Shown here one piece after another: positions 10,970-23,940 of a stretch of 64,000 nt of DNA. The DNA comes from Tyto alba. Its lineage: Eukaryota > Chordata > Aves > Strigiformes > Tytonidae. The position numbers were made by a program, and so were the translations under genes. Each line of letters begins with the position of its first letter. Within the stretch, counting starts at the first letter, position 1. The DNA lies in the NCBI RefSeq assembly GCF_018691265.1, contig NW_024881279.1, positions 8,399,243-8,463,242 of the forward strand, given 5' to 3'. Under the pieces are notes generated by a model that ran no database searches, was not told the DNA's origin, and saw nothing but the letters and a program-made list of their open reading frames with translations.

Positions 10970-13900
10970 ACATCTGGAAAAAATTTTAGGGAGGAAAAGA
11001 AAAAAATTAAGAGAAAAGAAACCACATCTTTTCTAACTGACAACGTGGCAATTGCTTAGTGCTCTTCACTCTATCCTGAAGCTAAGCCCTCTTCTAAAGG
11101 TTTAGACAAATCACAGTGCCAGGAAGATAATTATAACAGGGATTTCTTTATATACGTGGCGGCTTAAACCCTGGGTTTGAGTGAAAGCAGAAAGCAGCCT
11201 GCTGCAGTGGTGCAGTCACATCTGGGAATGGCCCCTGAGCTCACGGCGGTGAGCACCAGTGGGTGGGAGTGAGGGGTCCCCACGGTCCTCTGTGCACATG
11301 GTGGGGACAGCCAGGTCCTGCATCTTGTGGGGGGCACGGTGCCAGGCCCGGGTATGCGTTGTCAGCTGTTGGATGGAGGGGGATCGCATGGAGGGAAACA
11401 ACAGCCAGGAGCAACTGGCTAGCTGACTCTTTAATCTCAGCAGCTTTACGAAGCTCCAAACATGACTGAGAGCTTGCAAAGGAAGTCCTGAAAAGTCCTC
11501 TCCACAGTTATAAGGCTTAGTGGGACCACCAAAGAGGTGTCAGGCTGCCAGGAAGAAAACTTGGACCTCACACATGCTGGAAGGTCATTTTATGCTATCT
11601 GGGGCACTGGATGGGCAGAAGATGGCTCAAAGGGCCTCATCAGCCCCAGGAGCTCTGACAGTGCTGCCAGCCTCCCGGGTCCAGTGTGGGGGCTCCTACC
11701 ACGTGCCAGGAGGGTGGTTTGGGTGCAGCTGATACGCCCCAGGAGCCTTGGGTGCTCAGCTCTCAGCTCAAGTGACCGCACAAACTCCAATGGAAACAGC
11801 AAACAGGACAAGACCCCTTGAGGCCTGAGCTCAGTTTACAGCAAAGCCAAGAGGTTTGCAGGGCTGAGGTTTGAACTCCAGCTAACCCCAGTTCAAAATC
11901 CAAATTTCTTCATCCCATTTTAAGCCAGGTCAGGCAGATCTGGGCTGGTACAGTTGAAAAAACCCTGGTTCTCTCCAAGAGGGGAACAATTCTGCTGCAA
12001 GAGGAGAGTAATGTGAGTGAACAGCTCGTGGAAGTGATACAAGTGTGGATTAATAATCCTACTGTGTCCTACTCACAAATCTGTCAGTCTAAGGAGCCTT
12101 TCCTTTTCTCTGTTCTGGAGGGATTCTTTAATGAGTTTTTCTGGAGAGGATGTTTCTTCATTAATTGCTGGTGGATGCTGCTACAAAACAATGAACCCAA
12201 AGTGCATGTAAATAAACAGGATGCCCTGGAACCACTACGGGAATGTCATTTACTAAGTCTTCATCGCTGGTTGTGTGGCTTAGAGGCTGAGCTCCTTCCA
12301 GGGATGGGGCAGCATGGGGGAAGGCAACGGCTGCTGGGGTGGGAACCCAGCACCCAGCCCAGGGAAAGGCGAGTGAGACGAGTAAGTGCAGAGCAGACAG
12401 GAATCTGCTTATCCCAGGAATGTCCCAGCACTCTTGCAGTCTGGGAGTGTGTCAGCAGGTCCTGCAGGAGAGTTTCTGGTTTTTTCCATTTCAGAAGCAG
12501 ATCAGAGGCAGAAAATCTGTGCTCTCTACACTCACGCTAAGCAGATGCATGGCCACTGGAATCACCATCTGCACAGGGCAGGATGAACCCAAGCTGTCCT
12601 GGGAACTTGCCCGAGAGTGGCTGTTTTTGTCCTGTGTGGGTCAAGGATTTCTTCCCAGTGGGATGGGACTCTCCCCGCAGAACTCAGCAGTGGGACTGAT
12701 GCCTGGTTCAGATGGAGCAGACTGACACCCAGCCAAGGTCTCTTCCAATGCCTGGGCTGGGAGACCCTGAGCCTCAGTGCTCTGCAGATGGACTGGGGGT
12801 GAGCTGGCTCCATGGGGCAATGCAGGCAAATGGGGTGATGGCTCTGAAGCAGATCGAGAAGGAGCAGTGGATGTCATTACAGATTTTCAGCTGTAAACCA
12901 GAGGCCTGCGGGGCAGGGGGTGGAAATGCAGCTGTGCATGGCTCTGCAGTGAGTCATGACCTGGGAGCAGGCTGCGGAGCCAGGAGGCAGGACATGCTTG
13001 CTGGGGGATGGCTTGCTCTTTCCATGGCGTGCGTGGGCTCTCACAGCTGTCCCCTGGGGTCTCTGATGGAAGGCACTTCCCATGCCCCATGGGAGGGATG
13101 TCTCCGGCACCTCTTTCAAACTACCCCTGCAATGATCATTTCACTCACTTGGAAACGTGTGGGGCTGCAGGCTTGGGAGAAGCTTATCTGTTCTTGGGGA
13201 AAAAAGATCCATCACCTTCCTCAGCCATGGTGCAAGCAGAGAGCCCTGTGTGCTGCAGCTACCCCTACATTGCCCTGGATGCCTCTCGCGGGCATCAGGT
13301 CTGAACATCACAGCTGTGCTTGCCGCCAACTACACCCAGAGAGGGTGGTAGATATAATCCCTCTGGCTGTAGCCCCCCCACATCGTGGTGGGCAGTCCCC
13401 ACAGCACTGACTGGAGCTGTCACACCAGGCACCAGCAGACGGGACAGATCTTCAGCTGCTTTGAAGCTCCCATGTGCGGTGTGGGCACATCCAGCCTGGC
13501 TGAGCTTGGTCCCAGTCCAATGCCTCCAATATCCAAAGGACCTCGCTGCCTTTCCTAAAATGACTTCTCCCTTGCTGCAGGGGGCTGTTATCTGTTAATT
13601 CCGAACAGGAGATTTGTGTGTGCCTCAGTTACAGTCTGGTGTCTCAGCCTGACTTACTTTTTGCTCGAGACCTTGTGCGGGAGACGTGCCTATGACTTGC
13701 AGAAGATGCAATAGAGTATCCAAGGAAGAATTGCAGCAAACACTGCTAACTCCAGACAGTTCCACCTTGCTCCTGGTGTTTACCTAAAATGCACTTTAGA
13801 GCCCTCTTGGGCCTGACAGATGCAGCTTGGCAGCTTTTGAAGGCTATGAATAGAGCTGCTTAAGGAAATAAACAGGAATCTACCTTCAAACCCCTGGGAC

Positions 13901-15288
13901 ATGCGGGGAGAGGGGAGCTCCTGGGCTGCAGTCGCAGCTCTTTTGCATGGATAAACACAGCCTAAAAGTCTCTCCTAAAAGGCAGTCATGATGGGAGTAT
14001 TCAGATGAAGCTGTGCCAGCTCCAGGACATCCAAACACCATCTGGAAAGCAGTGGCAATAACCATGGGCAAGGAAAAGACCAGAAAGGCAAGTGCCAGGG
14101 TTCACAAGGCTCTCTGGGGCCAGCTGCCTTTGTTTTTTTTAGGTCATGAGTGTGAAGTCCTCTAAGAAAATCTTGATTCTCAAATGAGTTGGCTACATAC
14201 TCCACAGTCACTGATAACCAGACCCCTTTTAATTTAGTTTAATCAGCTCCACAACCTTACAACTTGGGAGTGAACGCAGTGGTTTTCCTGGGCCATGTGT
14301 TTTCTGGGAGCCCCTAGGTGATTTGCTGGGAGCCCATTTAGATGGCTCCCCTGCCAGGGATGTGATACACTGGGCAGACTGGTGAATGTCCAGTGGGGCT
14401 GAGTGGGGAAGGGGCAGAGCTGCCATGGATCGGGATCACAGATGAGGTGGAGCAGGCAGCAGGGATTGGTGATGTCCTCAGCATAATTTGCTGGCTGCAG
14501 AAGCGTGGTAGCTGACAACATAGGCTTTAAATGATGGCTGCCTTCACTCCAGGCTTGTGCACTACTGGAGGTGAAGAGAAGCAGGGAAAGATGGTCTTGG
14601 GGAGGGCAAGGCACACTGGTGAAGAGGAGGCTGGGCAGCTTGTAAAATTAAAGTCTGGAAAGTTTAACAATTCCCCATGGAGGCTGAAGAACAGGACTTA
14701 ATTATCCTCCTATTAACCATCATTGCTGGCAAAACCCTATCAAAATATCCCCCCCTCCTGGCCAGCCCTGCCCTACAGTAATTCAGTCTGTGCATGGCTC
14801 GGTGCTCCCAGCACCATCCCCATCCCCTGCCAGCTGTAGAGCCCCGGCCATGCTGCTGTTGCATAAGCCAAGAAATGCAGCCCTGTGCCATGCAGAGAGA
14901 TCCCAGGAGGCCACGTCCCTTCTAGCACCGCTCACGGATGAGCTATTACAGCATCTCTGGATGGGAATCGGACCGTTCTGGAGCTGGGGCTGCATCCCAG
15001 AGTGCTCAGGCCACCCCCGGATGAGCATGCACATATCTACCCTGAGCATCTGCATTTTTTAGTCTTTTGCTCTGACATTTTCTACTTGAGCTGAACTTGT
15101 TTCAGAACAAGCCCCGACTTGAGATGTACCAGATGAACAAGCCAGGCTGATGGATGCAAGAAGGTCCATAAGCAGGGTGTCTCTTAAAGGAGACAAAATG
15201 GGATTGATTTTGTCAACATGCATTTGGGAGGATCTCATACAAAGGAAAAAGACAGTCACAGGTGGGCTTAGAAGCTGGCAAAGAAGAC

Positions 15289-15356
15289 ACAGGGCAGACA
15301 GTATGAAATGCTTTCTGACAGATACAGGGCTGACAGTATGACAGCTTTCTGACATC
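15289..15356 (+). repeat. Tandem duplication of a ~35-bp unit
   Basis: Two adjacent copies begin ACAGGGC(A/T)GACAGTATGA and both end in GCTTTCTGACA. Copy 1 is 15289-15323; copy 2 starts at 15324 with a few substitutions and a one-base indel. It is non-coding and its function is unknown. Confidence 0.75.
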
Positions 15357-18300
15357 CCGCTTTTTGGAGCGGGGTGCCTTGTGACACTGAGCCATCCCTG
15401 CTGAGAAGCAGCTGCAGGAAGGGCTGTTGGGACAGGGTAGGTCGGGCTGGTAGGGGCAGTGCTGACAACTGCTAGAGGATTTTAGCATCTCCTCATGATG
15501 CAATTTGCAAACACAGCCACTCCAGGACAACACCACCAGCAAAAGTTCTGACCTCCCTGCTATGTCAGCTTGCAGGCTTCCTTCAGATTGTCTCCAAATG
15601 CACTTCTGAGCCCTTATAAACTCCCCTGCCCAGCATGAATTTTACCCTGGGGAGTTTAGGTCCCTTAAAATCTTCCTACCTTGAGCAATACAGATCTTTA
15701 TGGCCACGCACAAATATTCTGTTCCTTGCAAGGGCCAGTCAGTGGAGGAATCATTTGCTTCATCTGTCTGGAGTTTGATGGGATTTCACTGATCAGAGGG
15801 TAAAAGAAATCTAAGAGGACAGAGCTCCCTTAGCTGGCTGAAAATACAGCTGCCATATGAGGACATATGCAGAAAATACCTCATCCGTCATTGCTTCAGT
15901 GTGAGGAGTTCTGGAGATCTCAATTTAGCCCTGAAACTTGTTTACTTCCCTTTAAAAAACACCATCCAGTTTGGCCGGGGTTTGGCAGGAGCTGGTGTTG
16001 TGGGCAGGAGTGGCGCTGCAGGCAGGAATAGCTGGGCTGTGGGAAGGCTCGGGGCTGATGCTGCACCATGTCTGTGGGCTTGGGTCAAGGTGGGATGTGG
16101 TCAGCCCCAAAATAGCGAGGTTGTGTGGGGCCCTGAACGAGCGCTGTGACTTTCCATCCTCCTCCTGGCCCAGAGCTGGGTCCCTCCCTTGGGAACTTCT
16201 ACTAAAATTAGAAGCGTTTCCCCATGCTGTATGCCCTGCATCTGTTATCAGCAGTTGTTTAAGGAGATGGAGGGACATGAACCGCAGTTTAAAAAAACAT
16301 CAGATTTAGAGAGCTCCATTTTAAGCTTCTCTTTGATGGCAAAAACTCATGGAAAAAAATCTTCCTTGAGATGGGAACTCTGGAGAGGCCCCTAGAATTG
16401 TCCTGTGTGATGCTGAGACTGCTAACAAACATTAATTATATAAGGTATCTGTAAAGAATAACCAGAAAACTACTGAGGCAAGACATGAGCATTGGTGATG
16501 TCACACCCCCCACCCCCCCTTAATTCAGACTTGCCCAAAAGTGCCCATCACATCGTCTCTCCTGCGCTAACCTGCCTGCCCACACCACCCCGGGGAGCGA
16601 GCTTGCCCAGGGTTTGTTATCAGCATTCATGGGGTGGATTGTTATTGGCATGGCTCTCCAAAATATATCTGTTGTTTGCTTGGGGGGAACTGTGAAATTA
16701 AGGAAACAGCAGCTTTTTCTATGAGTGGGATGGTGCAGGGAATTGTCTGGGCCTCTCTGGAGATACCCAGCTGCAAAACAGGAGGGAGATTATGGATGGT
16801 CACCTGGCTGGATCCGAGCAGCTCACACCATACCTGTGTGGGGATGCTCAGCTATTTCCTTCTCTAACGCACACAGAGGCTGATGCAGCTGCAGATAGCC
16901 CAGCCATCCCCACAGCGGTCGGTCGAGGGAGCTTGGCTCCCGCTGTGCCCAAGGGCTCCTTTCCTGCTCCTCTCCCCCCAGTTAACTCTGAAATGTCAAC
17001 GTCCTCGCTGCCTGAGGTGTGCCTAGACTAACACATCGTCTCGCTCAAGGTTTGGCTATTTGTGCTGGTTTTCCTTCAAGGAATTAGAAATAGTGAGTGG
17101 TACTGAGGGAATCTATGCTGCGCCTGGATGGAAAGGGGTGTGTGTGAAAAGGCTGGGTGAGAAGTGACATCTCTTTCTGTGTCCCCTCCCCAAATACCTC
17201 CATGTTCAACCTTTTCCAGTGTAATCAGAAAATGCATCCCTCCCCCTGAATTTTCTGGAGCTCTGTGGAAGAAAGGAAGAGAGGGACTAACAAGGAGTGA
17301 GATTTCCTCTCCTGGACCATTTTTTTGCACTTACTAATGGCCACATCTGGAGCATAGTCCCAGGCTGACAAGTTGGGGAGTGGGCTCCAGCCATTCACCC
17401 CCAGCACGGGAGCAAGCTCTGCTCTGCAAACCTGAGAGGGCCCATTTCAGCATGGAACAGGGACACTTTCCCTCCCCACTCCCCCACGTGCTGTGGGGCT
17501 GAGCCACTTCCCAGCTGGTGGCCAAAGAAACAATGCCAGGCCTGGGGAGCAATTCCTGGCTTTCATTTTTATGCACACACACACAAACAAGTTTGCTTCT
17601 CTGGCACTAATTAGCAGCTCCTCTGTTGGGTTTGTAAATCTGGAGACAGCTGGAGGTTTTCTGCATTATCCTGTGCTAGGGATGAATTTTAAAACCCTCC
17701 TGCATTCGGTTGGGTTGGGTCTATTGTTTTCCATGGCAGACAGTGTTGTTGGTTTGTGCCCAGCTCCCTTTGCCTCAAAGTGGCTGTTCCAGCATCTATC
17801 CCAAGTGCAGCTCCTGATGTCTGGTGGAACTCTGGGCAGTTCACAGGGAAGGTTTTCCGACTTCTTTCTAATGCAGCCTCTTTGCTGAGCTGCCTGGCAT
17901 GCAGCTGATCACTCACTGCTCCACCGGCATGCCGAGACCCTGTTTAGAGGAGCTGTGGACAGACTGACCCTGCCAGGGAGATAGGAAACAAGTGGATGGC
18001 AGGAGGGATGTGGAGACACTCAGCTGAGTGGTGAGGCACAGGGGTCCACCTTTCTGGTTTTCCTCTGGACACACCGGAATTGCAGTTCCAGCTGTCCCCA
18101 GCAGGTTCATGGTGGAGGTGGCCCTGCGTGGCCAGTGCTAGTGGCAGAGGATGGTGATCCTCACCTGGGATACACATCCCTGCCTTCAGCACATGGACCC
18201 TTGGTGAGAAGCCAACAGTTCAGTGCAGAGCCTTTAAAGAGTCAGAGCTGGCCTCTTGGCTTCCTACGCTCTTGCTTTGACCACACTTTGACATATTTTG

Positions 18301-21300
18301 ACCTCAGGGCAGAGCAAGCTTGGAGGACTGCTCCTGAAACTGGAAAGCTAAAAATCCCCCAGCAGTTGTAAAGCCAGCAGGGAGGACTCTGGATGTGCCA
18401 CATCTCTGCTTTTTTGGCTTTTCTCCTGGCAAAAGACAGGCTGAATTAAGACAGCAAATAGAGAGGAAACCGTGAAGAAATAAGAGCAGCACTGTGAGCT
18501 GGGGACGCGCTGGACTCAGTCCTGTCCTGGTTGCCCTGGAAATTGGATCGTTCCCACCGAGCCGCCTGCTTTGATAGCTGCTCCTGGGAGGGTACAAGCA
18601 TTTAGCACTGGTCAGAGGCAGGGGAAGTGGGTAAGGAAAAAGTAAAGGGAAATATACATGAAAATACTGGTATTGGGTTTGGGTTTTTCTCCACCAAAGA
18701 GACCCTAAGCTCTTTGCCCCATGCCTTTGTGGGGATGTTATAAAGGACTAACCCCCACCAGCTCAGCTGAGGCACAAAGGTAAGGCAAAAGCCAAAGGAC
18801 CATTGGCTCTCTTTGTAGGTTTGCTTCCTACAATGCTGTCCTGAGCAGGCAGCACCCCAAGCACCTCCCCCTGAGCCCTGCCAGCCCTCGAGACAGCCCC
18901 GTGTTCCATGCAGACTTCTGATGCAATCAGTGGGATCACCCTGACAATAGCTGTGTGGGTTGTTTTTTTTTTTAAAGCTGTGCAGAACAGATTAAGCCAG
19001 CGGCCCTTGTTGTGACTGCTGGGCATTGTGCACCATGCTGACGCTGGCTTCTGTGGGCCAAGCTCTGCCCACGGCTGAGCAGGAGCTTCGGAGGGGGGGA
19101 ATTTAGTTCATGTGAAATGGGGCAGGAGGGTATTTGGGTGCAGTGGATTCCTGCTCCATTCAAGCATCTCCATTCACAAGGGAATGAGCTGCATTTGTTG
19201 TTTTACCATTTTCTTATCCATCTGTTAGAGACCATCCTGCCCTGGGGATTTCATACCAGCTGGGAACTGGGAATGTGGGGAAGTATGAAATTCTGCAACT
19301 CTCCTCTGGCTGTGTCCTGCCCCAGTGACAGCACAGCAACCCACTGGCCTCGACTGGTGAAGAGGAAACCCAAACCCAGCTATGTAGCACCCAGCAGTCT
19401 TTCCCGAGGTGCTCAGGAACAGGCATGATGAGCAGAGGGACAATAGCAGGAAGGGCCAGGCTGAAGGCTCCTGCCTATGCAGACCAGTTTCCCTTGTCCC
19501 TTCCAGGTGACCTGGGACAGATCCATGTAGTGGAACAGTCACAGAGCAGATCTGCTCTCCCCGGAGCAGCCAGGGACTTTGCATTGTGTCCCGTGTATCC
19601 CACAGCCCCTCTGAGGGAGCTCCTCACTCATGAGAGCTGGCTCCCTACTTGCTCCTTATCTCTGCCCCAAAATGCTACCGCCTGCAGCAGCCGTGGGGCT
19701 GTGAACCTCAGCTCTCCAGAGTCCAATAAATTAAACTTTAGTCCGAAAGGGGCTCGGGCTGTCTTTTGCAAACAGAGGCAGCACAGAAGCTGCCTTTCTC
19801 CCTCTCGTTTGACTTTGTTTTCTCTCCCTCCCCATCTGCTTTTAGCCAAATGGTTGAATAGCTTCAGTATATACTGCAGGAGGCTAAAGCCAAGGGCTGG
19901 AGCACCGGGGAAGGATGTGGAACAGCAGTGCCCTGTGGCCACTGCCTTCGGGAGGGGCTGGGAACTGTTTGCTACCCTCTCGCTGTAACCCAGCCTTGAT
20001 CACCTTGCTGAACCCTTGGAGAAAACAGCTCTGAAAGAAAATATTTGCACTCTGGATAGCACACATGTGCACATTTCCTGCTCTTGAAGTCCTTAATTAA
20101 GCCTGTTTGTTGGTGTTTGGTTTTGGTTTTTTGTTGGGGGGGTTTGGTTTTTTTTCCTATTTATACTGCCACAGTCCTGGATGGGGGAGTCTGGCAGGCC
20201 CCCACGTGTTTTGCTGTTTTGAAAGTTGCAACATGGAAAGCTACCTGTGATGGTCACGCAGGGAACTTGCATGTATCTTCAGGGGAGTGGGAACCAGCAA
20301 AGGCCTTTGGCATCACTCTATATGCATCAGGACAGCTCAGCACATCACTCATGGTAGAGTGGCCTCAGCCGGGATGTGGCCTTACACCTTACACTGAGGA
20401 AGAGTTGGTCTTGTAGATGTTATTGAAAAGATGAAAGACCAGCGCATTTAGTTCAGAGAGACCGCCAAGCTTTTTCTGGCCATTTTGGGATCTTGAGTCC
20501 CTCCAGGAGACCACGATACCTGGCTATTTCATCACACTTGGTTTCCATCAGCAGAGATGTACGACCACCTGATGCTCGTGACTATGGACACCCAGCACAG
20601 TGCAACAGAGACCTCCAGATCCAGCTGCACGGCTCGATGTTGCAGATGCTGACCCCAAAAGCATGGGGGTATGATCCTGCCTTCAAGTCAAACACCAGTC
20701 ATAGTGCTCATTCAGCTCCCAGCTCTGTTATTGCCATGCCTGGGCTGGGGGCAGGCAGGTGAGTGAAGGTGGAAGCCCAAGGCGGGCTGTTTCTTACAGC
20801 AAACATTTATCAGCAGCATAAGACTAGAAAATCCCCATCTTTTGGTAATGGATCCCCTGTGTAACAATCTTAACATCCAGACACGACATGCCTGCGGAAT
20901 TCCTAAGATTGTTGCAAACTGAACCCTTCTTTCCCACCCTGAAATTTCACAGCAATTTACCTCTCCAAGCCATCAGGGATCACCATTTGCAGGCACCGAG
21001 GGGGATCTCCCATCCTTTGTCTGCTTTCTGCAGCCTGCGGTGCTATTTTGGAAATTCTCTCATTTACTGGGTGGTTCAACTGAGTACAACTGCTCCTTTG
21101 GCTAAAATCATCCCCTGCCTGTCATCTGGTAATTAGAAAGCGCCAAAAAGCCAGTGGTGCTTAAGGCAGCTCTGGGATAACCAAGGCAGCTTTTTCTTTT
21201 GTGGATAAAGGACTGGGTTTTAGAGACTGTAGACTTTTCCACTGAAATAGGATTTTGGTTTAAAAAGCAAGGGAATGTAACACTGAGTGAAAAATGACAC

Positions 21301-23940
21301 CCAGAAGCACAGCAGCACTAAAATATGGGCAACTCTGCAAGTGCAATGAGGTGGGTGAGAAAAACAAATGCCTTCTGTTGGAAACACCATGGCGGGGAAA
21401 GACAAAGATAATTTTGAGGCAGGGAAAACAAAAGAGCTTTTAAAGTCCATCTCTCCAGATCTTGCCCAGATCTTACTGGTGCCACAGTAGAGGCAGTCTG
21501 TGGATGCTCACAGTTCAGCTGGAGCTGGGCTGAGAATCTCATGAGGAAATCAGAAGTGAACTCCTGCTGCTGGGAGGTCATCTTCATGGGTGGGAATGCA
21601 CCGAATCGCACCTCACCGGCTGCTCGTCCTGCAGCTGGCAGGGCTGACACGTCCCTCTCCCAGCAGGTCACTGGGATGTCCTGCAGAGCCAGGGTGTCTG
21701 TGCTACAGAAAAGCTCCTGTTCCAAGTGCCACCCTTTCCTGTTTGCATTGCAAACTGAGCATTTCCTTGTCTGAAAACGGCCTTGCAGCTTCAGTGTCTG
21801 GTATATTGTTTCCTGTGGAAATTACTGTGACCACATAACATGCGCAGGGTTGTTGGGGTCCCTCTCCATGACATGCAACCTGGGGGCCAATATCAGACCA
21901 ACCTAATGAATGAAGATTTTGAAGAACTCGAAGTTGGGCAGCGGTGGAACAAAGAGATTCTGCTTAGGTACTGATTGTCTTATCCTTTTAGACTCTATGG
22001 AGTTGGTTTTTCTCCCAAAGCTTTTCCATAAGCCTCTCAGACAGCCACCCTGCAGGTCTGCTGCTCTGTTCAGACTTGACCATCCTTCCTTAACTTCCCC
22101 AGCTCAGCTGTAATCAGCCCAAATTCAGCCCACACACCAAAGTAGGGACTATCACAGGGTGTCATTACTCAGCTCTGGCTTTGTGTTCGTGGGAGAGGTG
22201 GCCTTTTGGGAGGCACCCTGTGCTCCTGCAGAGCCACTGCTCCAGGAGCGGTGGTGCAGAGCCTCCTGCGCTCGCTGTCCTGCAGGCAGGACCAGCAGGC
22301 TGTCTTCCTAAACACCTTATCTTATCCGGAGGAAAGGAAAACAGGCAGAAAGAGAGCGTTCTGCAGATTGTCTGGTCTGGTTGAAACGTGCTGTTCCCCT
22401 GATAAGCATGCAAGGTTGATGGGGGAGCACATGAGATGCTGTCCTCCTGGGCTTTTGGTGGAGAAAACAAGCAGCAGTTTGGGCACCATCCTCCAGCCCT
22501 GCTCTAATAGGAGTTGTCCTGGTTCTTTGGTATATTCGCTCAATGTGGCTGGAGTGCTGGGGTTAGTGACCATCACAGCGGTTCCCTCCCCTTGGCTGGA
22601 GAAGAAACTGTAGAGCTCCTTTCTCCACAGGGCTGGGGGAAAGTAAGAGAGATGCAATGGGAGGGTCTGAACACTGGGACCACTGAAGGAAGGCTGACGT
22701 AGGACTCACAGGAGCCCTTGGTGCCTTCCCAGCTGCTCACTCTCATCATCATCCTCAGGGTATGGCACCAAAGAGAGGTGGCCCACACAGACTTGTCACC
22801 CCTCTGTCCCCTCTGCTCTGGAACAGGGGGTGGGAAGCAGTTCAGCAAACGCCACGATCCATCAGGTATGAAAGCCCACAAACACTGCACACACAGAGTC
22901 TCCGTTGGAAGGCAAGCGGCAGGGACACTGCAGGGAAGCAGCTGTGGGCAGCCCCGGCCATGCTGGGCACACAGGGAAATTATAGGGGCTGTAAATGACA
23001 CTAATGGCCAGGTAGAGTATATCAGCCTGGCACAATTGCTTGATGCGAGGGACACTTAGAGGCATTTCTTAAAGGCCAGGGCAGGGACCAGGAGGGGAAA
23101 GAGTCCCCAGCATGGACATCGCTGCTCCAGTGGAAGGAGACCAGCTCCCGATAGGCTCTGTGAAGAGTTGCTCCTCTGCAGCAGCTCAGGGTGACCACAG
23201 TTTGTCACTGCAGCAAGTTTCCACCCAAGGCTGCAATGTCATTTTTGCAACAGGCACAAGTTTAAAGCAGCGTCCAGCCCCTCTACCCAAGCGGGATGGC
23301 GGAGGGGAGTCCTGGGAGACTGCAGCCCTGCAGATGGGTGCTGAAACGTCACGTATCTGCACGAATCTCCTGCCTGGCTGTAGGTATAAACCTTTCCTTG
23401 TCTGGCTCAGAGATAAGCAGGCTTTAATCAAAACAGCCAGTTCAGCAGAGCAGGGAGCTGGGAGCAGAGCAGTGGGGCAGTGTGGAGAGCGTAAGCTGCA
23501 GCCCAGACACCAAGGACGAGCAGCCTGGTTTACAGCAAGACAGACTGGGAGCTATCCTCTGCAGGCACAACGCTGCCAGTCCCACCCACCAGTCTGGCAG
23601 AGAGCAAGTGCCACAAGGACTCTTGGCGCCAAGGCCAGCCGTGCCACCGCCTGCCTACCAGCTCCACACCAAACAGACAGCACACAGCCCCGCCGGCCCA
23701 TTCCACCAGAGCTGAGACCCTGGGCAACCAGCTGCGGGTGGAGGCACTGACCGTGCCTGGGAGGAAGCTGAAAGCAGTAAATAATAACTAACATTGGCAA
23801 ACCCCAGCTCAGACAAGCAAGGTGTGTGTGGGGAGACTGGCCTAGGGAAAGGGATTCACCCAGGACCCTGGAGGTGTTATGTCGTGCATGTGAGTGCATG
23901 GGCACAAAGCAGAAATAGGTTGTGGTTCTGGGCGTTGGCT

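Larger units (their letters stand above)
8950..23940. other. Intergenic region between SPARC promoter and ATOX1 3' end
   Basis: About 15 kb, fairly GC-rich with no recognised coding exon on either strand. The longest open frames (12712-13410, 23112-23750 and 19425-19988, all plus; 187-232 codons) have no recognisable domain and no family resemblance, and overlap open frames on other strands, as expected in GC-rich DNA. Visible structure is limited to an A28 tract at 10939-10966, purine-rich DNA near 10420-10460, a roughly 35-bp tandem duplication at 15289-15356 and an AP-1 heptamer at 12950-12956. No avian CR1 3' end was recognised by eye. Confidence 0.6.

Noticed and set aside
12013..12540. 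175-codon plus-strand open frame
   Set aside because: Looks like random translation with scattered Trp/Cys; no splice context or conserved motif.
12712..13410. 232-codon plus-strand open frame in the SPARC-ATOX1 interval
   Set aside because: No domain, no family resemblance and overlapping open frames on both strands; GC-rich composition explains it.
19425..19988. 187-codon plus-strand open frame
   Set aside because: No recognised motif, and open on the other strand as well.
23112..23750. 212-codon plus-strand open frame
   Set aside because: No recognised domain; low-complexity Gln/Ala/Pro/Arg composition typical of GC-rich non-coding DNA.
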